From Limnobaculum eriocheiris (GTDB lineage: Bacteria > Pseudomonadota > Gammaproteobacteria > Enterobacterales > Enterobacteriaceae): 64,000 nucleotides of DNA. Below are positions 27,333-36,320 of this stretch, one piece after another. The DNA lies in contig NZ_JAJNAG010000020.1 of NCBI RefSeq assembly GCF_021010575.1, forward strand, positions 1 through 64,000, read 5' to 3'. Within the stretch, counting starts at the first letter, position 1; each line of letters starts with the position of its first letter. Both the position numbers and the translations under genes were made by a program. The notes under the pieces were generated by a model, which saw nothing but the letters and a program-made list of their open reading frames with translations, was not told the origin of the DNA and searched no databases.

Positions 27333-28367
27333 ATCGCTAACGCCGCTTTTGGTTACGATCCTTATGTCGGTTGGTCTTTTGGCTTTATTGCCGGATGGGC
27401 CTGGGCTTCCGCCTGGTACGGTCCGTCGTGGGGGCCCTGGTATGACTGGGATGGCCCAACCCCTTAGTATAATGGCCCTTCTGTTGCCATCAGTAATGTC
27501 TATGGCCGTTGGGGCAATACCGTCGCTCAGGGTGTACGCACCGACTGGTCAAATCCATGGACCGGAAACTACGGTACCGGCGTAAGAGGCAGCTTCTACA
27601 ATCAGGCGACGGGTACCCATGGCTATGGTTATGCTGCCCGTAATACCAATGATTACACCGGAATTAAATCCGGCGTTGCAGGCAACGTTCGCTATAACCC
27701 ACAAACCGGCAGAGCCGTTGCTTCTCATGGTGCGGCTATCGCTAATCCGGATACCGGAAACGCCATTGCTGCCAACAACAGAACCAGCGTCAATACGCGG
27801 ACAGGCCGTGTAACCGACAGTGCTCATGTCACAACCCGTACCGATCAGGGAGCTACTTCTGCCCGAGCGTTTAACAGCCAGGGAATTGCAGGAGACGCCC
27901 ACGGTTCTGGCTATGTTCATTATGATGCCAGCACCGGTCAAATTACCCATGGTGGACACGTCAATACCGATAACGGTTTCTACGCCGGTAAAGACGGTCA
28001 CGTTTATCACTATGATAAGGGTCAGGGTTGGCAGCAGGTTCAGTCAAACGGTCAGCTCAGGCAAGTTACACCATCGGCCAATGCCGGTGTAGACCGAGAT
28101 CAACTGGCCCGAACGCCTGCCAATCAGCGTACCGAAGATCGTAGCTACTCCTCTTCTGCTGATATTAACCGGGATAACTTCCAGCAGAACCAACAAAATC
28201 GCGTTCAGCAACGTCAAAATATTAATCAAAACTTTGACGGCAGCCGTTTAGGCGGAGGGCAATTCCAGGGCGGCGGAAACCGTATGGAGAATATGCACCA
28301 GTTCGATCGGGGAAACCTCTCCCGGGGATTTCAGGGCCGGGTTGGTGGATTCCGGCATTTCAGGTAG
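27333..28367 (+). pseudogene. 3' fragment of a Gly/Tyr/Asn-rich repetitive protein gene with in-frame amber stop
   Basis: One plus-strand frame is open for 300 codons from 27468 to the stop at 28365-28367 but has no ATG until its last 30 codons. It continues in frame upstream through a TAG at 27465-27467 into codons rich in Gly and Trp (YVGWSFGFIAGWAWASAWYG), up to the cas5f junction. The product has repeats such as SFYNQATGTHGYGY, VRYNPQTGRAVASHG and YVHYDASTGQITHGGH, then a Gln/Asn/Arg-rich tail. This resembles secreted or surface proteins annotated as carbohydrate-binding family V/XII; the identity is tentative. Start, signal peptide and N-terminus are missing, so it is a remnant. Confidence 0.65.
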
Positions 28368-28370
28368 ATA

Positions 28371-28400
28371 AACCAAGGCGGCCAAATGGCCGCCTTGGTT
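28371..28400. terminator. bidirectional terminator between the gene remnant and uvrB
   Basis: AACCAAGGCGGCC-aaat-GGCCGCCTTGGTT is a perfect 13-bp stem with a 4-nt loop, three bases after the remnant stop and about 90 bp past the uvrB stop. Confidence 0.8.
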
Positions 28401-28489
28401 ATTAATCAGTTCCACAAATTTAGGGCTAACATCATAAAGGCATCACCAACATAACCGTTAAGGTTAATTTACCATCATGACGCATACAT

Positions 28490-30511
28490 TTATGACATGG
28501 CTATAAACTGCTCGCGCAGTTTCTGCAACTGATCCCGTAACTGAGCTGCATCTTCAAACTCAAGATTCTGCGCATGCTGATACATTTTGCCTTCCAGCTC
28601 GCGAATCTTTTTATCCAATGCCTGAGGTGTCAGTGCAGTGTAATCAGCTTCTGGCTCTGCGGCTTTCTTCTTACCGCGTCCCTTGGCATGTTTCAGCGTA
28701 CCCAGTCCCTGACCCAACTCCAGAATATCCTCAATCGACTTGTTTAGTCCCTGAGGAATAATTCCGTTGGCCTCGTTATAAGCTATCTGCCGCGCTCTGC
28801 GGCGTTCAGTTTCATCAATGGCCTTCGCCATGGAGTTAGTCACTCTGTCGCCGTAGAGAATCGCTTTGCCGTTTAAATTACGTGCTGCACGACCAATGGT
28901 CTGGATCAGTGAACGTTCAGAACGCAGGAACCCTTCTTTATCCGCATCCAAAATCGCCACTAACGAGACCTCTGGCATATCTAAACCTTCCCGCAACAGG
29001 TTAATCCCGACCAGAACATCAAACTCACCTAAACGCAGGTCGCGGATAATCTCTACCCGCTCAACGGTATCAATATCCGAGTGCAGATAGCGTACACGCT
29101 CCCCATGCTCTTCCAGATATTCAGTTAAATCCTCGGCCATCCGCTTAGTTAGCGTAGTGACCAGCACCCGTTCATTTTTCTCCACCCGAATGCGTATTTC
29201 AGACAGTAAGTCATCAACCTGAGTAGCAACGGGACGCACTTCAATTAATGGATCCAATAATCCTGTAGGACGTACTACCTGATCGATAACTTCACCACCG
29301 GATTTCTCCAGTTCATAATTTCCCGGCGTCGCGGACACATAAATAGTTTGCGGCGCCAATTGTTCAAATTCTTCAAACCGCAACGGACGGTTGTCTAATG
29401 CAGATGGCAAACGGAAACCATATTCCACCAGCGTCTCTTTACGCGCTCTATCACCACGATACATACCGCCTAACTGAGGCACGGTTACGTGGGATTCATC
29501 AATCACCAGTAGGCCATCGGCCGGTAAGTAATCAAACAGGGTTGGCGGCGGAGCCCCTTCGCCGCGTCCCGATAAATAACGAGAATAGTTTTCGATACCA
29601 GAGCAATAACCCAGTTCATTCATCATCTCTATATCAAACTGGGTTCGTTGACTCAGACGCTGCTCTTCCACCAGTTTATCATTTGCCAGTAATACGCGGC
29701 GGCGATCGGCCAGCTCAACTTTAATCCCTTCTATCGCTTCCAGGATGCGTTCCCGTGGTGTGACATAGTGCGTTTTAGGGTAGATAGTAAAACGGGGAAC
29801 CACCTGCTGAACCTGGCCGGTTAGCGGGTCAAAAACTGACAGACGCTCCACTTCATCATCAAACAGTTCAATACGCAAAGCATACTCATCCGATTCAGCC
29901 GGGAAGATATCTATCACTTCACCGCGCACCCGAAACGTACTGCGCTGAAAAACCTGATCGTTGCGGGTGTATTGCAATTCAGCCAGACGTTGCAGAATTG
30001 AGCGTTGATCGATAATCATACCGCGCGTCAGGTGTAACATCATTTTCAGATAGGCATCCGGATCGCCCAAACCATAAATCGCAGAAACCGACGCCACCAG
30101 AACCACATCCCGCCGTTCCAGTAAAGCTTTCGTCGCCGACAACCGCATCTGTTCAATGTGTTCGTTAATCGATGCGTCTTTCTCAATAAAGGTATCCGAA
30201 CTGGGAACATAGGCTTCAGGCTGGTAGTAATCATAGTAAGAGACGAAATACTCCACCGCATTTTCAGGAAAGAAGGCCTTCATTTCCCCATACAGTTGGG
30301 CAGCTAACGTCTTATTTGGCGCCAGAATCATGGTGGGTCTTTCCAACCTGGCGATAACATTAGCAATGGTAAAGGTTTTACCTGAGCCGGTTACCCCAAG
30401 TAGCGTTTGGTGAGCTAATCCATCCTCCAGTCCTTCAGCCAACCGCCTGATAGCCTCGGGTTGATCGCCTGCGGGCTGGAAAGCAGAGTTTAATTTGAAT
30501 GTTTTACTCAT
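28490..30511 (-). CDS. uvrB: excinuclease ABC subunit UvrB
   Basis: UvrB verifies DNA damage delivered by UvrA and recruits UvrC for incision. The 673-residue protein carries Walker A GVTGSGKT, the beta-hairpin region with [20 protein letters not shown], the helicase motif DESHVTVPQ, and motifs V-VI ([29 protein letters not shown]). It ends with the UvrC-interacting UVR domain (about 635-670, [16 protein letters not shown]). A LexA box lies about 105 bp upstream. Confidence 0.97.
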   Translation of the reverse strand: MSKTFKLNSAFQPAGDQPEAIRRLAEGLEDGLAHQTLLGVTGSGKTFTIANVIARLERPTMILAPNKTLAAQLYGEMKAFFPENAVEYFVSYYDYYQPEAYVPSSDTFIEKDASINEHIEQMRLSATKALLERRDVVLVASVSAIYGLGDPDAYLKMMLHLTRGMIIDQRSILQRLAELQYTRNDQVFQRSTFRVRGEVIDIFPAESDEYALRIELFDDEVERLSVFDPLTGQVQQVVPRFTIYPKTHYVTPRERILEAIEGIKVELADRRRVLLANDKLVEEQRLSQRTQFDIEMMNELGYCSGIENYSRYLSGRGEGAPPPTLFDYLPADGLLVIDESHVTVPQLGGMYRGDRARKETLVEYGFRLPSALDNRPLRFEEFEQLAPQTIYVSATPGNYELEKSGGEVIDQVVRPTGLLDPLIEVRPVATQVDDLLSEIRIRVEKNERVLVTTLTKRMAEDLTEYLEEHGERVRYLHSDIDTVERVEIIRDLRLGEFDVLVGINLLREGLDMPEVSLVAILDADKEGFLRSERSLIQTIGRAARNLNGKAILYGDRVTNSMAKAIDETERRRARQIAYNEANGIIPQGLNKSIEDILELGQGLGTLKHAKGRGKKKAAEPEADYTALTPQALDKKIRELEGKMYQHAQNLEFEDAAQLRDQLQKLREQFIAMS

Positions 30512-30616
30512 GATTCACGCTACCTGAATTGAAAGATTAGCTATCTGAAAATAAAGTCCGATAGAGATCGCAATTTCTATTATGTGGAGCTGGACAGTTT
30601 TTTACCACTTCCATTA

Positions 30617-30636
30617 TACTGTATATTAAACCAGTA
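30617..30636 (-). promoter_or_regulatory. LexA (SOS) box of uvrB
   Basis: TACTGTATATTAAACCAGTA contains CTG-N10-CAG on both strands within a 20-bp near-palindrome and sits 106 bp before the uvrB start. It is close to the known E. coli uvrB operator (CTG, A/T-rich spacer, CCAG). Confidence 0.8.
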
Positions 30637-31402
30637 AAAAACCTCATTTGAGTAACTGGTTAATTTTAAAACAACTATTGTTCCAATAGGGCAAGTATAC
30701 CCGGAAGGGACAATAGTCAAGTTATAGAAATGTAATTTATCCCCAAAAACGTGTTGACATTTCTCAAATCAACTCGTTTTTTCAGTCATATCCACTGTGC
30801 CTTTTTTAGGACGGTTTCCACCTCTTGATTTTAGGTAACAAAATGATATTTAAGCTTTTTTACTTGGCGTCGAGAATGCAAACAAAAACTGAAAAAGCCG
30901 CATGAGAACTGGGATGAGGTGATCTTTCTAACGTTAATACACAAGGTTATCCACAGGAATAGTGGATAAGTAAAATTTTCCTACTAATACTGCTGCATTG
31001 CGTCCGGTGCCTTTTTTAGAAACTCAGCGAAAAACATCCCTTCAGAAAATTTTTTATCCTGTTTACCAGCGATTTATTCTTAAAAATAATTGAAAAAAAC
31101 TTTTGGATTTATCCTTTTTGATGATTTTTCTGTTTGCGCCACCAATTTATTATTCCAAACAGAACAGCGATGAAATTTATCATGAACTTTCAGCAAAATG
31201 CGTCAAACAGATGCAATATTGCCATATCTCAGGCAATAAGGCGTCATCATCACAGGTTATGATATTCTGATTCGGTTACAAGCATGTTACATATCAAAGA
31301 TAAAAATGGTTTGGAATTAAACTTTGATAATATGCTGGTTTTATGCTCGAATTGACGCTTCAGCTCCCTCCTATCCTGTAAACAACAGACAATGTAGCCG
31401 CC
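30637..31402. promoter_or_regulatory. long uvrB-ybhA intergenic region with DnaA-box-like sites
   Basis: This 766-bp gap has no convincing gene. DnaA-box-like nonamers occur at 30737-30745 (TTATCCCCA), 30947-30955 (TTATCCACA, perfect) and 30961-30969 (TTATCCACT on the minus strand). The 13-mer GTGCCTTTTTTAG occurs twice, at 30797-30809 and 31007-31019. The rest is AT-rich. DnaA binding upstream of uvrB has been described in E. coli, so the boxes may be functional. Confidence 0.45.
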
Positions 31403-32227
31403 ATGAAATATCAGATTATTGCTCTCGACCTCGATGGTACCTTACTAAACTCACATAAGCAGATTTTGCAGGAGTCTCTGGATACCCTTGCCCTTGCTCG
31501 TCAGCAAGGCATTAAAGTGGTTATCGTTACCGGACGCCATCACGTTGCTATTCACCCTTTCTATCAGGCTTTGCAACTGGATACACCGGCAATTTGCTGT
31601 AATGGTACCTATACCTACCACTATCAAAAGCAACAGGTATTGTCTGGCACACCGCTGACCAAATCACAGGCTACCCGCGTGGCCCAATTGCTACGTAATC
31701 ATCCAATTCAAAGCCTGATGTATATTGATAACGCCATGACCTTTGAACAGAAAGATGACAGCATCGACCGTTGGTATGCCTGGGCCGCTCGCCTTCCGGA
31801 GAATCAACGGCCGAATATGCTTCATGTGGATAAATTCGAAACGGCAATTAATCAGGCAGATAACGTATGGAAGTTTGCCACCTCCAGCGATGATGAGGAG
31901 GCACTGAAGCACTTTAGTCATCTGGTAGAAAAAGAGCTGGGGCTGGCCTGTGAACGCTCCTGGCATAATCAGATAGATCTGGCTCAACAAGGCAACAGTA
32001 AAGGCAATCGACTGCGTGAGTGGGTCGAATCTCAGGGAATTAGCATGAATAACGTCATCGCTTTCGGCGATAACCTGAATGATGTCAGTATGCTGTCTCA
32101 GGCAGGATTAGGGGTTGCAATGGGTAACAGTAGCGATGAGGTAAAAATGCACGCCAATCTGGTAGCCGGAGAAAATGACACCCCTACCATCGCAAATATC
32201 ATCCGCGAGCGTGTTTTGCAGCAGTAA
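31403..32227 (+). CDS. ybhA: HAD-family phosphatase YbhA (Cof-type, pyridoxal phosphate phosphatase)
   Basis: The 274-residue cytoplasmic phosphatase belongs to the Cof/HAD-IIB group; E. coli YbhA hydrolyses pyridoxal phosphate and other sugar phosphates. HAD motif I is DLDGTLLNS, motif II VTGR, the lysine motif GNSKGNRL and motif IV FGDNLNDVSML. The segment HHVAIHPFYQALQLDTPAIC is nearly identical to E. coli. It is convergent with modC, as in E. coli. Confidence 0.93.
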   Translation: MKYQIIALDLDGTLLNSHKQILQESLDTLALARQQGIKVVIVTGRHHVAIHPFYQALQLDTPAICCNGTYTYHYQKQQVLSGTPLTKSQATRVAQLLRNHPIQSLMYIDNAMTFEQKDDSIDRWYAWAARLPENQRPNMLHVDKFETAINQADNVWKFATSSDDEEALKHFSHLVEKELGLACERSWHNQIDLAQQGNSKGNRLREWVESQGISMNNVIAFGDNLNDVSMLSQAGLGVAMGNSSDEVKMHANLVAGENDTPTIANIIRERVLQQ

Positions 32228-32257
32228 GGCGGACCAGACCAGACGCACACCACAGCT

Positions 32258-32346
32258 GAGTACAGACGGTTTACTGACCGCTTTCGGTACCGATATAAGC
32301 ACTGTGTTTTTACGATCGGAATATGCACAGATGCTGATTTATTAGC
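32258..32346 (+). repeat. dispersed 90-bp intergenic repeat, copy 2
   Basis: Similar to 13625-13714: AGTACAGACGGT near the start, TTTTTACG, CGGAATATGCACAGATGCTG and the end TTTATTAGC. It lies between the convergent ybhA and modC genes. CGGTACCG within it is a short palindrome not kept in copy 1. Confidence 0.65.
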
Positions 32347-32368
32347 GCTATCAAAAATAGCGTCATCA

Positions 32369-33436
32369 TCACCACGCCTCACGACTAATCGACACGCTCT
32401 TAACCTGTGCAAACAGTGCCTGTCCCACATGGATGTTTAACTCATCCCGGGCCCAGGGGGTGATTCTGGCCCAAATGGCGTGTTGTCCTACCGACAGTTT
32501 CACATCAATACGCTCGTCCGCAGGATGAATTTCTGTCACCTCAGCGGCCAGCACGTTGCGGATACTGCTATCCTGTGGTTTGGTTAATGCTAAAGAGACA
32601 TCCGCAGCATTAATACGAATGCGCAATCTTTCCCCCTGTGGTACATCGACCCGATTCACCCACAGACATTGTTCTCCTAATGCCAGCGCACTCATCAGAT
32701 ATTTATCATGCTGTTGCAGTAAGGTCACATTCAACACACTGCTTTGTTCATCCTGCTGTAACCAGGGTGTCATTGCATCACTGGCCCAGACCGCTTCCAG
32801 TTCCCCGGAAGCTCTGACTTTCCCGCTATCCAGCACTATAACCTGTTCCGCCAGCCGCAAAATCTCCTCCATGCTGTGGGTGACATACAGTATGGGAATA
32901 TTCACATCTTTGGCTAAACGCTCCAGATAGGGGATCAGTTCCCGTTTGCGGGGAACATCCAGTGAGGCTAAGGGTTCATCCATCAATAACAGTTCTGGCG
33001 CAGTTAACAAAGCGCGACCAATAGCCACCCGCTGTTTTTCACCGCCGGATAAAGTAACAGGAAAACGTTTAAGTAAATGACCAATCCCCAGCAGTTCAAC
33101 AATATCATCAAACTGAGGCTGCATTTGCGGCTGCATACCGTATTGCAGGTTGCCTTTGGTACTGTAGTGGGGAAACAGCCTTGCATCCTGAAAGACATAG
33201 CCAATACGACGCTTTGCCGGTGGCAAACAAATTCCGCGTGAACAATCCACCAGCACCCTGTCGTTTAAAATAATTTCACCGCTGTCCGGGCGAGTTAAGC
33301 CACTGACGGCGTTAATTAATGAAGTCTTACCCGCGCCAGACAGGCCAAAAATTGCGGTAATACCATCACCGGGAACTTCAACGGAGATATCCATCTCCAG
33401 CGCACCCAGCCGCTGTTTAAAATTTAGCTTTAACAT
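32369..33436 (-). CDS. modC: molybdate ABC transporter ATP-binding protein ModC
   Basis: ModC powers molybdate import with ModB and ModA. The start at 33436 ([20 protein letters not shown]) overlaps the modB stop by one base (TGATG), showing coupling; an upstream frame to 33475 is inside modB. The 355-residue protein has Walker [10 protein letters not shown], signature [15 protein letters not shown], Walker B LLLMDEP, and a C-terminal Mop/TOBE molybdate-binding domain (about 290-350). Confidence 0.96.
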   Translation of the reverse strand: MLKLNFKQRLGALEMDISVEVPGDGITAIFGLSGAGKTSLINAVSGLTRPDSGEIILNDRVLVDCSRGICLPPAKRRIGYVFQDARLFPHYSTKGNLQYGMQPQMQPQFDDIVELLGIGHLLKRFPVTLSGGEKQRVAIGRALLTAPELLLMDEPLASLDVPRKRELIPYLERLAKDVNIPILYVTHSMEEILRLAEQVIVLDSGKVRASGELEAVWASDAMTPWLQQDEQSSVLNVTLLQQHDKYLMSALALGEQCLWVNRVDVPQGERLRIRINAADVSLALTKPQDSSIRNVLAAEVTEIHPADERIDVKLSVGQHAIWARITPWARDELNIHVGQALFAQVKSVSISREAW

Positions 33437-34125
33437 CAGCCTTTCAGCCTCCGTTGACTCCAGCGCGCCAGCCATTCAGACATCAGCAACGACAATAACG
33501 ACAGCAAAATGGCAATAATGCACAGGCGAGCCGCATCCCCTTCTGCACCGGGTGTTTCAATCAGGGTATACATCGCCAATGGGATGGTACGTGTTTCACC
33601 GGGAATATTAGAGACAAAGGTAATGGTTGCGCCAAACTCCCCCAACGATCGGGCAAAGGCCAGCACCACACCGGCTAACAAGCCGGGAAAAGCCAGCGGT
33701 AATGTGATAGTAAACAGTACCCGCCAGAAACTGGCGCCCAGAGTTCTGGCTGCCTGTTCCAGTTTGGTATCCACGGCTTCAAGCGCCAGCCGAATAGCGC
33801 GGACCATCAGGGGAAAGGCAATAACCGCAGAAGCAAAGGCGGCGCCGCGCCAGCTAAAGGTAAAGCTGAAGCCAAACCACTGATATAGCCATTCACCTAT
33901 AATGCCTCTGCGACCAAAGCCAATTAACAGTAAATAGCCTATCACCACTGGCGGTAACACCAGTGGAAGATGAATAACGCTATCCAGTAAGGCTTTGCCC
34001 GGAAACTGGCAGCGGGCCAGAATCCAGGCAACAAAAATACCAACAGGCAAACTGAAAGCCACTGCCACGCCAGCCACTTTCAGACTGAGCAGCAGGGCTT
34101 CTAACTCATATTGAGATAACATCAT
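33436..34125 (-). CDS. modB: molybdate ABC transporter permease ModB
   Basis: The 229-residue inner-membrane permease has five to six hydrophobic segments. The cytoplasmic EAA loop [20 protein letters not shown] contacts ModC, and the [20 protein letters not shown] segment is typical of ModB/CysT permeases. It overlaps modA by 4 bp (ATGA) and modC by one base. Confidence 0.96.
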   Translation of the reverse strand: MMLSQYELEALLLSLKVAGVAVAFSLPVGIFVAWILARCQFPGKALLDSVIHLPLVLPPVVIGYLLLIGFGRRGIIGEWLYQWFGFSFTFSWRGAAFASAVIAFPLMVRAIRLALEAVDTKLEQAARTLGASFWRVLFTITLPLAFPGLLAGVVLAFARSLGEFGATITFVSNIPGETRTIPLAMYTLIETPGAEGDAARLCIIAILLSLLSLLMSEWLARWSQRRLKG

Positions 34126-34895
34126 TTAGTACGTGGACTGAATCCATATTTTTCAAATACTGCTGAAGCTTCCGGTGTAGTCAGGTATTTAGCAAACGCC
34201 TGCACTGCCGGGGTTGCATGATCTTTTACCGCTGCCATAGGATACTCTACCGGTAAGTGGCTGTCGTCAGGGAAAATACCGACCATTTTTACTTTTTTAC
34301 TGGCAACGACATCAGAGCCATACACAATACCCAATGGCGCTTCACCACGTTCAACCAATGCTAAGGCTGCACGCACATTGTTGGCACGAGCCATCTTCAG
34401 TGACAGTTGATCCCAAACGCCAAGGAAGGTTAATGCCTGCCTGGTATAAATGCCTGCCGGAACATGATCAGGATCGCCAACCGCTAAACGCCCATCTTTC
34501 AGTAAAGATGACCAGTCGGTTACTTTATTCACATTAACGTGTTTTAGCGAGCTATCTGCCGGTGCAACCAGAACCAGATCGTTGCCCAGCAGGGTTACGC
34601 GGGTTTTGTCATCCATCAGTTTCTTTTCAACAACATAGTCCATCCACTGTTGGTCGGCAGAGATAAACATATCTGCCGGGGCACCCTGCTCTATTTGACG
34701 AGCCAATGTGGAAGAAGAGGCAAACGAGGAAGCGACCTCTACACCGCTTTTTTTCTTATAGTCTGTTGCGATTTCTTCCAGCGCGTTGGTTAAGGATGCC
34801 GCAGCAAATACGGTAATTTTTTCTGCTGCTGATGCGGTTTGTAGCAAAGTAGCAGCTAACAATCCAACCAGAGTGAGTTTCAGTTTATTCTTCAT
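34122..34895 (-). CDS. modA: periplasmic molybdate-binding protein ModA
   Basis: The 257-residue protein has a signal peptide (cleavage likely after TASA at about residue 23) and the type II binding-protein motifs AAASLTNALEEIATDYKKKS, FASSSTLARQIEQGAPADMF and PAGIYTRQAL. It captures molybdate or tungstate in the periplasm and hands it to ModBC. It is first in the operon; a probable ModE site lies upstream. Confidence 0.96.
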   Translation of the reverse strand: MKNKLKLTLVGLLAATLLQTASAAEKITVFAAASLTNALEEIATDYKKKSGVEVASSFASSSTLARQIEQGAPADMFISADQQWMDYVVEKKLMDDKTRVTLLGNDLVLVAPADSSLKHVNVNKVTDWSSLLKDGRLAVGDPDHVPAGIYTRQALTFLGVWDQLSLKMARANNVRAALALVERGEAPLGIVYGSDVVASKKVKMVGIFPDDSHLPVEYPMAAVKDHATPAVQAFAKYLTTPEASAVFEKYGFSPRTK

Positions 34896-34932
34896 TTTAG
34901 CCTCGTTATTTTATTGTCATTACTATCGAGCA

Positions 34933-34949
34933 ATATCGCCCTTCGATAT
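34933..34949 (-). promoter_or_regulatory. probable ModE operator of modABC
   Basis: ATATCG-ccctt-CGATAT is a perfect 6-bp inverted repeat, extended on the modA-distal side by ATAATG, 38 bp before the modA start. Position and TATA/CG content agree with ModE operators upstream of modA; the match to the full consensus is partial. Confidence 0.5.
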
Positions 34950-35044
34950 ATAATGAAAAACATAATGCTTTCCCGTTTACTTGTCATCGACTGATGTTTG
35001 ATTTATGAAAGAACTACCGAAAAGAGGTATCGCAGAAACAAAAA

Positions 35045-35071
35045 ACACCGGCCTGCTATGCAGGCCGGTGT
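35045..35071 (-). terminator. acrZ terminator
   Basis: ACACCGGCCTGC-tat-GCAGGCCGGTGT is a perfect 12-bp stem followed on the minus strand by TTTTT. It lies 38 bp after the acrZ stop. Confidence 0.85.
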
Positions 35072-35108
35072 CATAAAATATTCAGCGTTACGCTAATCCC
35101 TGAAGGGA

Positions 35109-35252
35109 TCAGTTATTGCGGGTTTTGCCTGGGCCCAGTTTGGAGATAAAGTTAAACACTTCTCCCAGACCGTAAATCAATCCTAAAATAATTGCCATTA
35201 CCACGGGAACCATACAGGCGGCAAATACCAGACTTTTTAATAACTCAAACAT
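35109..35252 (-). CDS. acrZ: small membrane protein AcrZ (AcrB pump accessory)
   Basis: This 47-residue frame reads [20 protein letters not shown] and continues through [12 protein letters not shown], nearly matching E. coli AcrZ (49 residues). AcrZ is a single bent transmembrane helix that binds AcrB and changes the export of some drugs. It lies between modE and modA as in E. coli. The start codon is preceded by AAGAGGAACTT. A perfect terminator follows. Confidence 0.9.
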   Translation of the reverse strand: MFELLKSLVFAACMVPVVMAIILGLIYGLGEVFNFISKLGPGKTRNN

Positions 35253-35417
35253 AAGTTCCTCTTTTAACTATCCATGCTGATGCATGTTCGCAATGGTTTA
35301 ATTACCGGCGGTATTAATTAATATAACACAGAGTTTATCAGCTATCCGCTGATAATTTTCATCTATCTGTGCTGCCATGACATTTGGCAGAATAATAAAA
35401 ATAAAGGAGAATGACAT

Positions 35418-35456
35418 ATGCCTTTACCAAACGGACCCTATCGCGATGAATGCTGA
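35418..35456 (+). CDS. 12-codon leader frame overlapping the modE start
   Basis: ATG at 35418 follows AAAGGAGAATGACAT, a much better ribosome binding site than the one before modE. It encodes MPLPNGPYRDEC and stops at 35454-35456, 11 bp into modE in another frame. Such an overlap would let translation of the leader re-initiate at modE. No homologue is known to me. Confidence 0.4.
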   Translation: MPLPNGPYRDEC

Positions 35457-36231
35457 AATTTTACTTACCCTGAAATTACAAGGCCACCTTTTCGCCGACC
35501 CACGTCGTATTGCTTTGCTAAAACAAATTGAACATACCGGTTCAATCAGTCAGGGGGCCAAACTGGCGGAAATCAGCTATAAGAGCGCCTGGGATGCGGT
35601 TAACGAGATGAATAAGTTAACCGATAACCTATTGGTCGAACGTGCTACCGGTGGTAAAGGCGGCGGCGGTGCTCATTTGACACCTTATGGTAAACGCCTG
35701 CTTCAACTTTACGATCTGCTGGAAAAAATACAGCAGAAAGCGTTTGATGTGTTGCAAGATGACACCATGCCATTGGACAGCCTGCTGGCAGCCATTGCGC
35801 GTTTCTCGTTACAAACCAGTGCCCGAAATCAATTCTTTGGCACCATTCACGAGCGTCAATCAGCGAATCTGTCTGACTGTGTTACTTTGCTGATGAACGA
35901 CGGCAAAACTGAAATCCATGCATCGCTAACCCAACAAAGTATTCATCGATTACAACTCTCTCAGGGAAAAGAGGTGTTAGCGCTGATCAAAGCACCACTG
36001 ATCGATTTACACCAACAGCCTCCCGCCGCCAGTGATAACTGCCTGCGCAGTACAGTAACCTCGGTAAACACCAGCGGGCATCGTTGCGAAGTATTATTAC
36101 AGTTGGATGGCGGAGAAACCCTCTGCTCTACCATTTCCAGGCAGCAGGCAGAGGCCTTATCCGTTCAGTCAGGGCAAGTACTATGGGCAACATTTAGTGC
36201 AGAAAGCGTGATTATTGCCACACTGTGCTAA
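35446..36231 (+). CDS. modE: molybdate-responsive transcriptional regulator ModE
   Basis: The start at 35446 (MNAEILLTLKLQGHLFADPR) matches E. coli ModE; 261 residues result. The N-terminal winged helix has SISQGAKLAEISYKSAWDAV and VERATGGKGGGGAHLTPYG; two Mop domains follow (about 125-191 and 198-261, ending SVIIATLC). With molybdate bound, ModE represses modABC and activates some molybdoenzyme genes. It is divergent from acrZ-modABC. The start has only a weak ribosome site of its own. Confidence 0.95.
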   Translation: MNAEILLTLKLQGHLFADPRRIALLKQIEHTGSISQGAKLAEISYKSAWDAVNEMNKLTDNLLVERATGGKGGGGAHLTPYGKRLLQLYDLLEKIQQKAFDVLQDDTMPLDSLLAAIARFSLQTSARNQFFGTIHERQSANLSDCVTLLMNDGKTEIHASLTQQSIHRLQLSQGKEVLALIKAPLIDLHQQPPAASDNCLRSTVTSVNTSGHRCEVLLQLDGGETLCSTISRQQAEALSVQSGQVLWATFSAESVIIATLC

Positions 36232-36262
36232 AAAGCCACCATGCATTGTCGTGAATGACCAC

Positions 36263-36307
36263 GGGTGCCAATTAATCCCCCGTCTGCAGAGCATTCAATT
36301 GGCACCC
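36263..36307. terminator. inverted repeat between modE and xapR
   Basis: GGGTGCCAATT and AATTGGCACCC are perfect 11-bp arms around a 23-nt loop, between convergent gene ends. No clear T-run; it may act as a weak bidirectional terminator. Confidence 0.45.
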
Positions 36308-36320
36308 TGAGATAAAAAAT

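Noticed and set aside
27549-28010. 153-codon minus-strand frame rich in Gly, Ile and Thr
   Set aside because: It is antisense to the well-kept repetitive-protein frame and has no recognisable features.
24637-28367. Tn7-like transposon-associated I-F3 system or the minimal I-F2 variant
   Set aside because: No tniQ or tnsABC genes are present, the cas5f remnant is of the standard Csy2 kind, and cas7f/cas6f are standard I-F1 in order and sequence. Truncation explains the missing genes.
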